Assembly: GCF_905475395.1 (NCBI RefSeq)
Contig: NC_058337.1
Coordinates: forward strand, 95,536,368-95,600,367
Direction of reading: 5' to 3'
Length of the DNA stretch: 64,000 nt
From: Chrysoperla carnea
Taxonomy: Eukaryota > Arthropoda > Insecta > Neuroptera > Chrysopidae
The notes below the pieces were generated by a model that searched no databases, had not been told where the DNA came from, and worked only from the letters and a program-made list of their open reading frames with translations. This document shows, in pieces, positions 23,082-35,547 of the stretch; positions within the stretch are counted from its first letter, which is position 1; each line of letters starts with the position of its first letter. The position numbers were made by a program, and so were the translations under genes.

Positions 23082-26000
23082 TCAATCAGAATCAGAAGCT
23101 GCACCACTATCGGCTTCCCATTCTCCATCCTCTTCATCTTCATCATCGTCAATCACTAATTCAGTATCGGCTCTCTTTTTTAACTCTTTGCGAATCAATT
23201 CATGTAAAATTTCCCGACATCGTTCATCAAAACCAGCTGGCAACCATCCGGTACGTTCGTTGCAAACTGCATCTGGACCTAGTTCTGGTAACCGTGCAAC
23301 CATTGCTTGAATTTCAGGAACATGTAAATCACAAAATGCATAAAACATTTGCCTTGTCTCGGGTAAACTTCCAGGTTTAAATATATAATTTTTAAATGCT
23401 CTTCTCTTTTTTATTACAGATCGTTTTAGTGAAACTGTTTTATCCAACAGTACTGTTTTCTTTCGGACAATATGTGATGCCTTGGATGCAATGTTTGTAC
23501 GTTTAGATGCTGCTGCTGGTCCTAAGAAATATTTTATTTTAATATTGTTTCTAATTATAACTCAAATGGTTGTTAATTTATAAATTCATCCACCGAACAC
23601 GATATTCATATTTGGGATCTTAATCTCTCATAAGTAGTACTCAGTACTGACAACATCGCTGAATAATCAAGTATACAGCTTCGGTAAAAATATATGCATA
23701 CTAGATTTAAACTACCTAATTAATAAAGATGGAAGCGATGGATCGTTAAATTTTAAATTATAATTATAAAATTTATTTACCTATCGCTTCCGCTTTATTA
23801 CATGATTGCGCATAAAAACCTCTGAAACATCTGAAATTGTCGACTTGATATTAGAGTATAACCTATGTGTTTCAATATTAGTAATGATGTGGCAATATGT
23901 CCAAAAAAATCGTACGTTCATAATTGCAAAGCTGCGATTATTCTATGTAAATTTGGAAATTCCTTGCAACAAAATTTTCGACACCAAGCAACGAATAAGA
24001 GATAAAATTTCAACGATTTTATCTTCAAAAGATCAAATATAACGCGATAACACTATTGACCGATTTTATTAGGCTACTGAACTCGTATTTTATTATTTTA
24101 AGTTTTTCTTCAATATTGTTTCAACTGTGAAATGCAATAAAAAAAAAATTGCAATTAGAGTGTTATCTAATCCAAATGGAAAACAAATGTTTCGAAAAAA
24201 AGTAACTTGGTTTTAGGGTTTTACGTTTAAGATTTCAAAGTCGTCACTCTCTAACTCGCTCAAAAAGGAACCTTCTTAAATTCTCTTCCTTTCTTCTCTT
24301 TAATTTAGTACCATTAGTGATTATTTCAAGTATAGAAATTTTTCCAGATATTAAAAAAACATTTGTTTGCGATTAACCGTTAACTAACGCGAATCCAGAA
24401 AAAAGTTACGAGAAAAATTGATTTTAACATCATGATAACTTTAGTCCCATATATGGGACAAAATATTTTACAACCGTTGATCCTAATTGACAGATGGAAA
24501 AACAATTTTTTTCTAAAAGAAATTTTGATTTGAATATTATTGATAACTGGGAGTTGCAACTCACCAACTGGCGATAATAATTCGTACTAATGCAACAGGA
24601 AGAGGACCCGATTTCGTCAGTACAAATTTAGACTAACAGATGGCAATACTTGTACTTATCATCGTCATCGTAATTCAACTTACCTACTTTAACTCGAAAA
24701 TCTAAAGTTTGATAAATACGTGATGAAGGTTCTTTCCGTGGATTATATCCATAGCGAACCCACATGGTACGCCATGGACCATTTACAAAATAGTACGCCA
24801 CTGCTGGTAAAATATGTTTACAATGATCATTTGTAAAGCCTGTTCTCGCCAATATACCGTTTCGAGGCCATATAGGCCTTTCTTCGAACAACTAAAAAAC
24901 AGATAATTAAATCAACGTAATTTCTTCAGAGGGCTGATTCAGAGTACGATTTGAATTGTAACCATTTATTTTCGCATTTAGCAAACTTAAGAAAGGATAT
25001 GATAATTAAAGTTGTATTATTTCTTATTTCAGAAAATCAAACAAGTAAAGTTTATTGGACTATTTTTTAAAAATATTATACTTTTATTTTATTTATCGTA
25101 ATAAACTGCTTAGTCTAAGGCAGCTTGCATCTACTTAGTTTTCTTAGAGTTCAAATTCCCTCCGAATCTTTTGGGATTGAGCTGAACCTTGTATTTTCGA
25201 GTCAGAATGCAAATATATCCAATCCAAATTGCTACGATCTATTTACCTTTTTCAAAATATTTAAATTATGTTCTCCCACCATTTTTATTCGTAGTACGTT
25301 ATATGCACCTTTGAATGGTTTTTCAGGAATTTCGGTGTCTTGGAATGTACATAATTTTGTATACCCAGATCGAGGTTGACGTGTTCGTCCAATAATATTA
25401 CGTTCTAAGTTTGAATCTTTTTTTGAAATTGAGTATTTATACCCTTCAGTTGTATCGATACGACTAAATGATGGAGGAGGAAAAAAGTATGGCATATCAT
25501 TTTTCCTACAATAAAAAAAATTTTTTAGAGTCGGCACATTTCTTGAATGTATCAATATATTTCAATCAAATCAATGTGCATGCTAATCTATATATCACAG
25601 GCTAAGTTTAGTATTACCAGTATGGTGTAGTATCTGAACTTCGAAAGTTGACGTTTTCAAAAAATGTTAACTTTGTTATTAGGATCAACTTTCTAATTTA
25701 GAGTGTTATTCTCTTACCTTTTAGGATCTAAATTGGCTATTAAAAAAATTCGAAGAACTAGGTCAAATCTGATGTCAGAACATAATGCCTCCCATCAAAC
25801 TCTACAAATTTTGTTGAGGTCATTTTTAATAGGTGGCGCCTCTGGTCAGATATTAGAAAATATCTTCGAAAATATTTTAAAAAAATTATAAATAATCGAT
25901 TTGGAATACAGAAATTCGGAACTTAGACTGTGTTACAATGATTAATAGTTATTTACGATACTAGTGGCATAACAGCATTATTTACTTACGTATACGAGTG

Positions 26001-27563
26001 CGTAGCGTTAGTTAGTTAATAATGCGTTAACACACGTATATCATATAAAAATTTATCTACGCCTCTAAATTGTGAAAATAAACGATAATTATTATTTAAA
26101 ATTTGTCTTGACTTATTAAAAAAAAAATAGAACCTTAAAAAAGTTAATACTATACTAACTTATTAGTTAAAATTTTGACAGTAATTTGGAGAATGATAAT
26201 GAATTCATTACCGCTCTAGGGCGGTAATGAATTATTTTTACCACGCACACTGAGTGAGAAAAGTAGTTCTTATCTCACGGGCGTACGTAAATTTTATTAT
26301 TTTTGTCTATACAAATTGAATTTCTTACTCAAGCCATGATCCATCAGGAAATCCATTCGGTATAATACTATCGTAAACATTTTTTAAAACACCGGAGTCA
26401 TTATGAACTGGTAAGTATTGGAAGTCAGTAAAATCTAGATGTAAAAACAATTATCTCTGACGTCATACGTATAAAATAGAAGTTTTTGTAAAGAACACCT
26501 TAAAATAATTGAAAATGAAATGAATGTTTACAAATATTCAAATATACAGTGATTTGTTTTCGAGATTAAAAACTTTGCTCTGCTGTGAAGCAGCAGATAA
26601 ATGGGGATGAAAAGGGGATGGAGAGTTGACGCAACCAAAAGACATCTCCTTACCCTCAATTCAAATACAAACTATTCAACCTCTAGCTCCATTTAGTCAC
26701 TATTAAAAAGTGCGAGAAGCCTTAAAAACAAAATAATAATATTTTACATAAAAAGACGAATATTATTTACCCTCTATTATCAACCCTCTAGGTCAATTTA
26801 AAGAGATTGTACAGGTATTCTAAGCCATAAATTTACTGGGAATCCTCTCTAAATTGCTGAAATGAGGTCCCGTTTTTATAACACCCATTCGCCTAATAAC
26901 CAACCCTTTACATCGAATATAAATAACAGAATTTTTTGTCGCAATAATTACTGCTTGAGAAGGCGCATTAATACAATTTTTAAACTTTTAAAAATTGGTT
27001 TTTTGATTATTTTAATGTGTTCTGTACAAAAAATTTTTATATGGAGTTTAGGTAGATGCATAATAGCTTACAATCGAATCTGAAAACCTGATGACATAGT
27101 CCTAAAACATCCATTGAAACTACGGAATTTTCTGTAGGTGGTGGTTTTTCTGATTTCGTTACTTTCTTTCTCCGACGTTTTATTCTTACTTTTAATAATA
27201 TACCCAAAGTCTGCTCCTTATCTCCACATGTTGGTTTAGAGTAAATGTCACTTGGTCGAAAATTTAATTCTAATCTCCTGGGAACTTCGGAACTAAATAC
27301 CTAAGTTAAAAAATTATTAAAATTGCATTTTATTATTATAGACTGAAACTTACTTCTGAAACTGATTGAATTCCTCCAAGTGTTTGTAACATCTTATCAA
27401 CATTTTTAACTACTCCGGGATATTCGATACCGATAAATGTTTTATGACATTTTAAAATATCGTTTGAATTCGTTTCCCCATTATCTTGATATTCTGTTTC
27501 CCAATTATCTTCATCAACATCCATGGGTTCCTCTTTAATCGTTTGTATCGAATTTGTTTCCAT
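23082..27563 (-). CDS. Gtf3c5: TFIIIC subunit 5 (GTF3C5, TFIIIC63)
   Basis: Six minus-strand exons join in phase: 27563-27354, 27300-27072, 26434-26329, 25505-25247, 24891-24684 and 23521-23082, giving 483 residues (human 519). An acidic N-terminus is followed by the family's opening block (IEYPGVVKNVDKMLQTLGG), then LELNFRP, TDFQYLPVHND and PPPSFSRIDTTEGY. The DNA-binding region comes next (LFEERPIWPRN, AYYFVNGPWRTMWVRYGYNP, IYQTLDFRVKVG), then PETRQMFYAFCDL and CNERTGWLPAGF. It ends in an acidic tail rich in Asp/Glu. TFIIIC subunit 5 helps recognise the A box of tRNA gene promoters for RNA polymerase III. The N-terminus of exon 1 (about 40 residues) is extra relative to the human protein. 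Confidence 0.96.
26202..26233. repeat. Perfect 13-bp hairpin in GTF3C5 intron 3
   Basis: AATTCATTACCGC and its exact complement GCGGTAATGAATT flank a 6-base loop (TCTAGG). The G+C-bearing half of the stem makes chance less likely than for AT-only hairpins in this window. It lies 95 bp downstream of a coding exon on the minus strand. It could be the tip of a small foldback element. Confidence 0.6.
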
Positions 27564-28312
27564 TTTTAATTATAAATTTACTTCACTAATAATACAACTA
27601 TTACAACAATATTCAATTTTTAACCTCAATTAAATCGAGTTTATATTCTATAGAACTTTTTGGATAGTTAGAAATTAATTTGTAACTTAGCCAAAATCGA
27701 AATAAGAATATCGAATACTTTTCGAAACTACATTAGAAAACAAATCAAATCTTTTATCGAATTTTTGGTAATATTTAGCTATGTACATAGAGTATAGTGA
27801 CGCGGCGAGTCTACTCAATTCGTACTTAAATTAAATATTTAAAAATCAAAATGTGAATAAATTATTTCTAAAATTTTTATTATCTGTAAATATTTCCATT
27901 TTGCTAATATTAAGTGAGATTTATTAAGATAGAATATTAAAATCATTAATATATGTAAACAGGATACTTTACGCAAACCTTTAAAAAAATTAAAGGGTAA
28001 TAAATTTTTTGGCTCCCCAATTTTAATATATATAATTAAAATAAAATTTATGGCTCGATTACGTAAATTAAGAATACTATTTTTGAGATTTTTATTGAGT
28101 TGATTGAAATTGAAATTTTTTATCGCGTTTATCTGAGTTCTGAGTGTATCCAAAAAAATCATATTCATGCGAACAACAGTTTTTTCGATTTACGTCCACC
28201 AATGAGACAATTACTTTATTCGGTCACGTTTATTTTTGATAACATGATAACTTTGTCTCAGGCAATTACTTTCACTTCACTAATTAAAATGAATTCATAG
28301 CAAGAAAATCAA
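27564..28312. promoter_or_regulatory. GTF3C5 upstream region
   Basis: AT-rich sequence between the GTF3C5 start and a MITE. It presumably holds the GTF3C5 promoter. The open frames here (109 codons at 27839-28168 on the minus strand) are Asn/Ile/Leu/Lys-rich with no domain and look like chance in AT-rich DNA. Confidence 0.35.
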
Positions 28313-28889
28313 AAATTTGCACTTTAGCGACACTTCTTAAAAATACTCCTAAAACACCAGGAAAAAACAAATTAAACCATTTTTTTACGTAAATTACGAG
28401 CCCGTTGTCGGGGCTGATGAAAAATTAACAGTTTTTCTTTAATAAACGAAACTACGGTATTTTCTCCTAGTTTTTAAACATTAATAAATAAATTCGTTGG
28501 TCACTGGGTGAACTTAAGAGCTAAGAACACGCAGACCTGTGCTAACTTGACCCATTAGAGGCATATAGATCAGAGAAGTCAAAGTGCTTTAAAAGTAGAC
28601 TTCATAACCACAAATTTGGAATTTCCTTTTTTCGCGATTAACATCATTTTTTGTACATTTTAAGCATATTTAATGCTAAATAAGGTGATAATGACCTATT
28701 TTAATTAATTTAATCCATTTATTCATTGTTGAATATATAATAAATTGGTCATTTCGTGAAATAAAGAAAAACCAACTTTTTCACTAGCCTCGACAACGGA
28801 TTCGTAATTTACGTAAAAAATGCATTAATTTCGTTTTTTCCCAAGTGTTCTATGAGCGTTTTTAAGAAGAATCGCTAAAGTGCAAATTT
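28313..28889. mobile_element. MITE with ~115-bp terminal inverted repeats
   Basis: The left terminal repeat (28313-28428) and right one (28774-28889) match in inverse orientation over about 115 bp. The outermost bases are AAATTTGCACTTTAGCGA on the left and its exact inverse on the right. The inner parts include TTTTTTACGTAAATTACGA and GTTGTCG. The 577-bp element has no coding region. A homologous subterminal segment occurs in the element at 16780-17175. No unambiguous target duplication could be fixed. It lies between GTF3C5 and FOXRED1. Confidence 0.85.
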
Positions 28890-29629
28890 AATAATACAAT
28901 TTAGAGTTACCATTTACCAGCTGATTTTCATTTTAAAAATACCAAAAAAAATTTTTTAATAATGGTCACTCTCGGTATTTACTAAGTAAATTTTAAATTT
29001 TCACTATCGTGATCGGTATTCGGTATTTTTTGATCATGATGAATATTTTTTGGCCATCATTTAAAACCCACCAAAATTAACTCGTAGCATCACTATATAT
29101 AGCATATTTCAAAAACATTAAAGGGTCAATAATGTGAGATGACTTATTGAAAAAACACGTGGTTTTTCAGATTTTTATGGGTTCAAGTGTATGTCATAAT
29201 AAAATATGAGATAGAAAATAGTGCAGTAATAAAGTCAAAGTTGACAAATTTTATGAATAAATAATATAAAACAATTTAAATAAAACATACAAATTACATA
29301 AGCTAAAATTTTTGAAGCCACAGAATTCATAGTTATTTACTTTATGATTGTGATAATAAAATAACAAAATTTGGATAAAGTATGATTTATGTTTGGCATT
29401 ACACCTAAGTTTATCTTTTTAAGATAAAATCCTAAAAATTTCTACAATTGTAGTACGACTGCCATATACATGTGATACCTTAACCATAACAAAAAAATCA
29501 TTATCTCGTTTATCAATGTTGTTATAAATTGTAAATAAATATAGTAATTACAATGATATTTTATCAAAATGTTTATTTCAATTAGTAATTAGATAATTTA
29601 ATACTCTTCTATCTTTGCGTTGAGAAACA
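28890..29629. promoter_or_regulatory. FOXRED1 upstream region
   Basis: 740 bp of AT-rich DNA leading to the FOXRED1 start codon. It should hold that gene's promoter and 5' UTR. No specific motif is claimed. Confidence 0.35.
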
Positions 29630-32600
29630 ATGAATAATATTTGTAGTAAAGTAATTAAGTTCTTGCCGATTGAGATACGGCGAAACATTTCCACATCACA
29701 AACAAAATGTAAAATTGAACATGAGCACCCGTTCAATCGGACGGGACGGATTTTAGGAAATGATATGAAAACGGTTAAGAGTTGGTTTTCTGGAAAAAAG
29801 CCAAATTACAAAGGTCATGATGGTTTTCCATCGCATTGTGATGTATGTATCATTGGAGGTGGTGCTATTGGATCATCCATTGCTTTCTGGTTAAAAAGAA
29901 GAGCGAAACATGGTGTTAGTGTGGTTGTGGTTGAAAAGGATTGTACGGTAAGTTTCAATTCCTTAAATCAAATCTATAATTAAATTGCATCTTTTGTACA
30001 ACAATGAAAATCTCGTGTTTTTCATTGTTGAAAACAGTTAAGTTCATAATAATAAATTTGTGCTAACCCTGTGGTTTCGCCAAATCCTGATTCGCGGGTG
30101 TGCCATACCTTTTATGTGGTTGATTTAGAACGATTCCATTAAGTTCAAAAATAAACTGGAACTAAAAGATACTACGTACTTGGAAATGACAGTAAAATAT
30201 TTTATATTTGGCTAGAAATTATTCTATAAGAATAGTTATCAAGTTATGATTCTTGGCTTGTTTCAAAAAGCAGTTTCACGTTGGTATACCGAAAATAAAG
30301 TATTTCTCGAACATTTAAAGTTCTTCGTGCTTCACCTCATTCTTCGGAAAATTATCAATTTTTAAAAAAATATTTGACTCAAATTGAATATACTTTGTAG
30401 AAATTATAATTATTACTAAGCTTCGTTGTTCCTTTCGATGATTCAACAAAGATTCATATCCATTCTAATTTTAGGACTGTTGTAATTTTATAGAATTTGC
30501 AATTAAACTTGAATTTTTGAAAAATTCTGTTTTCGAAAAGAAATACTTAAAAAAATAATTTGGTTTCAGTATAAAGAAGCGTCTACTGTATTATCTGTCG
30601 GTGGGATCCGTCAACAATTTTCTTTAGCCGAAAGTATATCTATGTCATTATTTGGAGCGGAATTTTTACGGAATATTAAAAAATATTGTAATGACGATAG
30701 TATTGATGTTTCATATACACCAAATGGATATTTATCGTTAGCTTCGTCGTTGGGAGTGGAACAGTTAAAAGAAAATTATAAACTCGGTATAGAACTAGGA
30801 GCGAAGCATTTACTACTTACTCGTCGGCAGTTAAAAGAAAAGTACGTTATGCTTAAGTATTGTTGTATACTTAAATATTGTCAAAATTAGTTTTTGGCAG
30901 TGGTGTGCTCTGTGAAATTTTTTAAAAAAGGACATAGCTAATATAATTCAAAAAAATTAATGGGTTCAAATAAATAAAAATCACTAAAACACATAGAAAA
31001 GTGAAAGATAATTTAAAATCTTGCTGGTAAATAGGCACGATTCCTTTTTAAAAAATTGAGTAATGATTTTGGGATATTTTATCGGGTTACCATCTCAAAG
31101 TTATGGGAAGTCGGGAGGCAGTTAAATTAATATAATTATATTACCAAATCAAAATATTGTACCATATTTTTTATTTTTGTATACCCAGTTTCATAATTAA
31201 AATTTTAAATAAATATTCTTTAAATAATTAAAAATAAAAGCTGCTCAAAACTTTCGATTTTATCTGAATAAAAAACAAATAATGAAAAAATCTCTTTATT
31301 TACTGAACTCTGGAGGATTTATATTTATATTGGGAGTCTGAAGAAACTACACGATTTCTGGAGTCACCCAATCAAATTTAGACAAATGGTAACTTTAATA
31401 TTTTATATTTGAAGAATTATTTGATAAAAAGAACATGGTGCTCGCAAATTACAGAATAAATTTCACGGGCACGGACACGAGCGAACCCTTATGATGCACT
31501 CATAGCACCAGTGCTGGATTTACACTAGGGGCAGTCGGGGCTAGCGCCCAGGGCGGCAAATTTTCTAGGGCGGCAAAATTTGGAAAGTGAGAAAACATTT
31601 TCTATACAATATATAAATAACTAATTCTTTTAAATAAACATTTGATCTTTCAAGAAATATAATTGCATTATGTATCAAATTAAAATTTTGTATATTATAA
31701 TATATTAAATTTAAGTGAAAACTATATTAAAATAAAATTAATTTATTTCCATAAAGGTTTGAAAAAATAAAATCTGATATTTTTTTTTCTGGAATTGATA
31801 AATATAGTTTTTTTTTTCAAGAATTAAAAAAATTTTTTTTTCTCATGTTTATTGAGAACTCTAGACATAAAGTTGAAGATTTGCTAGTTGCTGTATTATC
31901 TGTTCTTGAGTTTTTTTATCTTGATCTCTCAGATTGTCAAAGTCAGTCATATGATAACGCGAATAATGTATCAGGGATTTATTCGGGCTTACAGGCAAGA
32001 ATTCATGAAATTATATCTTGCAGAACATGCTCCTTGTGCTGCTCATTCTATGAATTTAGTTGGAGTTCACGCAGTAGAATGCGCCCCAGAAGCTGCTTCA
32101 TTCTTTCATACAGTACAAACTTTATACAACTTTTTTACTGCATCGACGCATCGCTGGGAAGTCTTACAGTTTCATACTGAAAAAAGAATTGCGTTAAAAT
32201 CTTTATCTGCAACCAGATAGTCAGCTCGTTATGAAGCGGTTCTTTTTTCTGCAATTAATTAGTTATTCTAATTCTTAAAAAATAAGATATGAAAACTATT
32301 AAAATAAAATTTCAGTCATAGGGCGGCATTTTCTTCAGTGCCCCAGGGCGGCAGAAATTTAAATCCGGCCCTGCATAGCACACCACTGGTTTTTGGTGAC
32401 ATAATTAACTTTTAATATTTTTTTAGATTTCCCTGGTTGAATGTAGATAATATTGAATTGGGTTGTTATGGTTTAGAAAATGAAGGATGGTTCGATCCTT
32501 GGGCTTTATTATACGGGTTAAAGAAATCATCGTTGAACCATGGAGCTGAATATGTAACAGGTGAAGCTGTTGACTTTGAATTTAAAGCAATGCCTGATAT

Positions 32601-35402
32601 GATGACGGATGGAGTTGAACCTGGAACTTACGAACATCTAGATCGACTAATTGTAAATAAATCTATTTTAAAATTTTTATTCTTTGAAAATTATTATATT
32701 TCATTCAGATATTCTAATTTCTTATTCTAATAAAGGAATGAATTCAAAAAAATTGCGTCTCGAAGAATAAAAAGAGGTTGAAAGAGGAGGTGTTGTAGGT
32801 TTCCATATAGTATACGCCCCTCCCCCTTTTATGAACCTGACATTCCTAACAATTTTTGGACTTTCACAAAGGGTGTATACAAACATAATCATGATCAAAT
32901 TTTGTTGGGGAATCGTGATCGTTTTGCTTTGTAATGTGGGGTAACCTCTTCGACGTAGAATTCTAAAATAGCAAATTTTTTTAATTCTCTTATTTTTGTT
33001 AATCAATTACATATGAACCTGGCAGCGTTACGAAAAATTTGATTATAAGACGGTTGGATTTTTTATTTTGGAAATATTTTTTTATATTAACATTTTCTTA
33101 TTGAAATTAGGTAGTGATGAAGTACACCTTTTAGCAATATAAATTATAATCTCTAAACAGTGTTGTCGTTGCTAAAATCGCGAAAGATATTATTCTAATA
33201 ATTAAAAACAAAAGTTTCCAAATATTTTGGTGAGATTGTAATTTTAATATCATTTAATTTTATAATTAAACAATGTAATTTTAATTTGTCAAAGAGGTAC
33301 TCGGGTATTTTATTAGCTCGCATCCCCTGTTTATTAACTCTAAAGCTTTCAGACGCAAGACGTTTTTCATCCCTCTCTTCAAGTTTAAAAAATATGTTAT
33401 CCGACTTTGCCATCTCTCGTACCATAACTGGTCTATTATTTTCAATATGACTAATAAATATGTTTTTCTTAGGTAAAACTTCCTAATGGAGAATTGAAAC
33501 CTATAAAATTTGCACTTTGTGTTATTGCTGCAGGAGCACACTCAGGGAAAATTGCCCAGAAAGCACGAATTGGAGTTGGTAAAGGTTTATTAAGTATACC
33601 TTTACCCATTGAACCTAGAAAACGTTATGTATATTGCTTTGAATGTAAAGATGGACCTGGTTTGAATACCCCATTAACAATTGATCCAACAGGAACATAT
33701 TTCCGAAAAGAGGGTTTAGGTGGTTGCTACATAAGTGGAAAATCACCCTGTGATGGCGAAGAAGAACCATCTTGTGATAATTTGGAAGTTGATCATTCAT
33801 ATTTTGAAAACGTTATTTGGCCCAATATAGCACATCGAGTTCCTGCATTTGAAGCCCTTAAATATCGTAGTTCATGGGCAGGATTTTATGAATATAATTA
33901 TTTTGACCAGAATGGAGTTGTTGGACCTCATCCTTATTATACCAATTTATACATAGCTTCTGGATTTAGTGGTCATGGTTAGTTGTCTTTTTATTTATTT
34001 TGAAGTTGAAAATAGTTGTATGAACATCCAAATGGAGTTATTTATAAATAATCAGGCTTAATATCATGAGTATATACGGGATTGCCATAACGAAACAGTA
34101 GAACAATTCGCAAAATAATTATTTGCAAAAAATATTTTATACAAGTGATGGAGGTAAAAGAGTTGTATTAATTTTAAATCTAGAAATCGACATTGTTGGA
34201 AAGCTTTAAATTAAAATGTTTTCCCCTTTGAAGAACTAAACAGTTAAATAGTAAAGTTTAGTTAAAAACTATGCAATATTTTACTCCAAGTTTGTCATAC
34301 TCGTTTGTGTCTCATACTCGTAACTTCTTTTCCACTTGAGGGTGACTTGGATCGAAGGTTTCCTTGGTTGCCTGGCTGATGTTTTGGCAAACTGTTTTTA
34401 ACATTCTGATAAAACATCTTTTAACATTCAGATAAAACATCAGCCACGGGCCCGTCTGCTGCAAAAAAAAAAATTGGATGTTTGTCTCGCCAATCAGGCT
34501 TACCTACGGTTCCCGGTTACCTGGCTGATGTTTTTAACATTACTTTTAGTATTCTGATAAAAATCATCCACGTATATACCTGTTCGTTGCAAACAAAAAA
34601 ATTTTTGGTGTGCTCTCCACTTTGACCTACGGTATCCGGTTGCTTGGCTGATGTTCCGGCATTTGTTAGAGTAACCTTGGATCTTTATTTTCCGCAATAG
34701 AAAACTCACGTATCTGTTCGAGAGTAAAACTTGCATCTCCCTCTAAGGATATTAGGGTCAATTTCAGGTTCTAACAGTTCCACAGCTAAAGTTTCTACTA
34801 GTGTTATAACGAAAATTGAAACTTTTTCATTACATTGTTAAAATAATGAACTTTTTGTTTCAATAAACTTCTTTATTTCTGTTTCTTCATATACCACGCG
34901 GCATTTCATTCATAACTGTTATAAACGTTTGTTATGGTTTTAATTATATAAATTAGTATTTCAAATTTAAGATATTGTGTCATCTGCTTTTACCATGGAC
35001 TATGGCCCGACAACCAACTCAAAAAAAGCTATAAATTTTTCTATTCAACCGTTACGTCTTTCCAAAAACGGGCATTGAAAAATATTGTTCCAAAATTTTA
35101 TGAAAGCAATTTAAACGGTAGTTTTCTTCTGGGAACATGATTATTTATATTCCAAAGCTACTGAACTGATATTGATAATATTATTTGCAATTTGGGGGGC
35201 AAAAAATTATGATGGCCACCATACTTAAATATTTTTAAAATGATGATTTGTTTGTTTTCTAGGTATTCAACATTCTCCAGCTGTTGGAAGAGCAGTTGCA
35301 GAAATGATTTTAGATGGTAGATTTGAAACTGTGGATTTAACAAGATTAGGATTCGATCGTTTGGTAGTTGGAAAAGGTCTTTACGAAGCAGAAATTGTTT
35401 GA
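29630..35402 (+). CDS. Foxred1: FAD-dependent oxidoreductase FOXRED1
   Basis: Five exons join in phase: 29630-29947, 30570-30841, 32427-32652, 33473-33977 and 35263-35402, giving 486 residues, the same as human FOXRED1. The N-terminus (MNNICSKVIKFLPIEIRRN) is basic and amphipathic, as for mitochondrial import. The FAD-binding Rossmann motif is DVCIIGGGAIGSS at about residues 80-92. Later family blocks are STVLSVGGIRQQFS, CVIAAGAHSGKIA, GFYEYNYFDQNGVVGPHP and the FAD-closing ASGFSGHGIQHSPAVGRA. FOXRED1 is a DAO-family flavoprotein needed for assembly of respiratory complex I. Intron 2 (30842-32426) contains a hAT insertion and intron 4 a small tandem repeat. The 3' end faces TMCO1 at very short distance. 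Confidence 0.96.
31509..32373 (+). mobile_element. hAT DNA transposon remnant in FOXRED1 intron 2
   Basis: An 865-bp element begins CAGTGCTGGATTTAC and ends, reverse-complemented, CAGGGCCGGATTTAAA. It is flanked by the 8-bp duplication CATAGCAC at 31501-31508 and 32374-32381, as hAT elements make. Inside, plus-strand pieces match the ZMYM1-like hAT transposase: QSYDNANNVSGIYSGLQARI, then in another frame CAAHSMNLVGVHAVE and STHRWEVLQFHTEK, so at least one frameshift separates them (between about 31990 and 32030). Only the middle of a transposase remains, with no BED finger or dimerisation end, so it is an internally deleted, inactive copy. Confidence 0.92.
34341..34740. repeat. CCTGGCTGATG tandem-like repeat
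   Basis: The phrase CCTGGCTGATGTTTT or a one-base variant occurs at 34371, 34520 and 34641, spaced 149 and 121 bp, with AT-rich filler and repeated ACATT/CTGATAAAA pieces. It is the reverse complement of the repeat at 1-150. It lies in FOXRED1 intron 4, just before the last exon. Origin unknown. Confidence 0.65.
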
Positions 35403-35454
35403 AGAAAAATAACAAAAAAAATCTAAGTTCAACGTACAAACTGATTTTTTAATT

Positions 35455-35542
35455 TTTATTAACAATTAAAACAAAGTACACTTAATTTGGAATTCATGTA
35501 ACATTTCGCTGAATTACAAATTTAAATCGTAAAATAAATAAA
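35455..35542. terminator. Interlocked poly(A) signals, FOXRED1 and TMCO1
   Basis: Between the FOXRED1 stop (35400-35402) and the TMCO1 stop (35548-35550) are two overlapping plus-strand AATAAA hexamers at 35533-35538 and 35537-35542. A minus-strand AATAAA (TTTATT on the plus strand) is at 35455-35460. Each gene's signal therefore lies close to the other's stop codon. If these are used, cleavage downstream of each would give overlapping antisense 3' ends. Confidence 0.7.
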
Positions 35543-35547
35543 GTTAC

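Noticed and set aside
27839-28168. 109-codon minus-strand frame between GTF3C5 and the MITE
   Set aside because: Asn/Leu/Ile/Lys-rich with no motif, as expected from chance frames in very AT-rich DNA.
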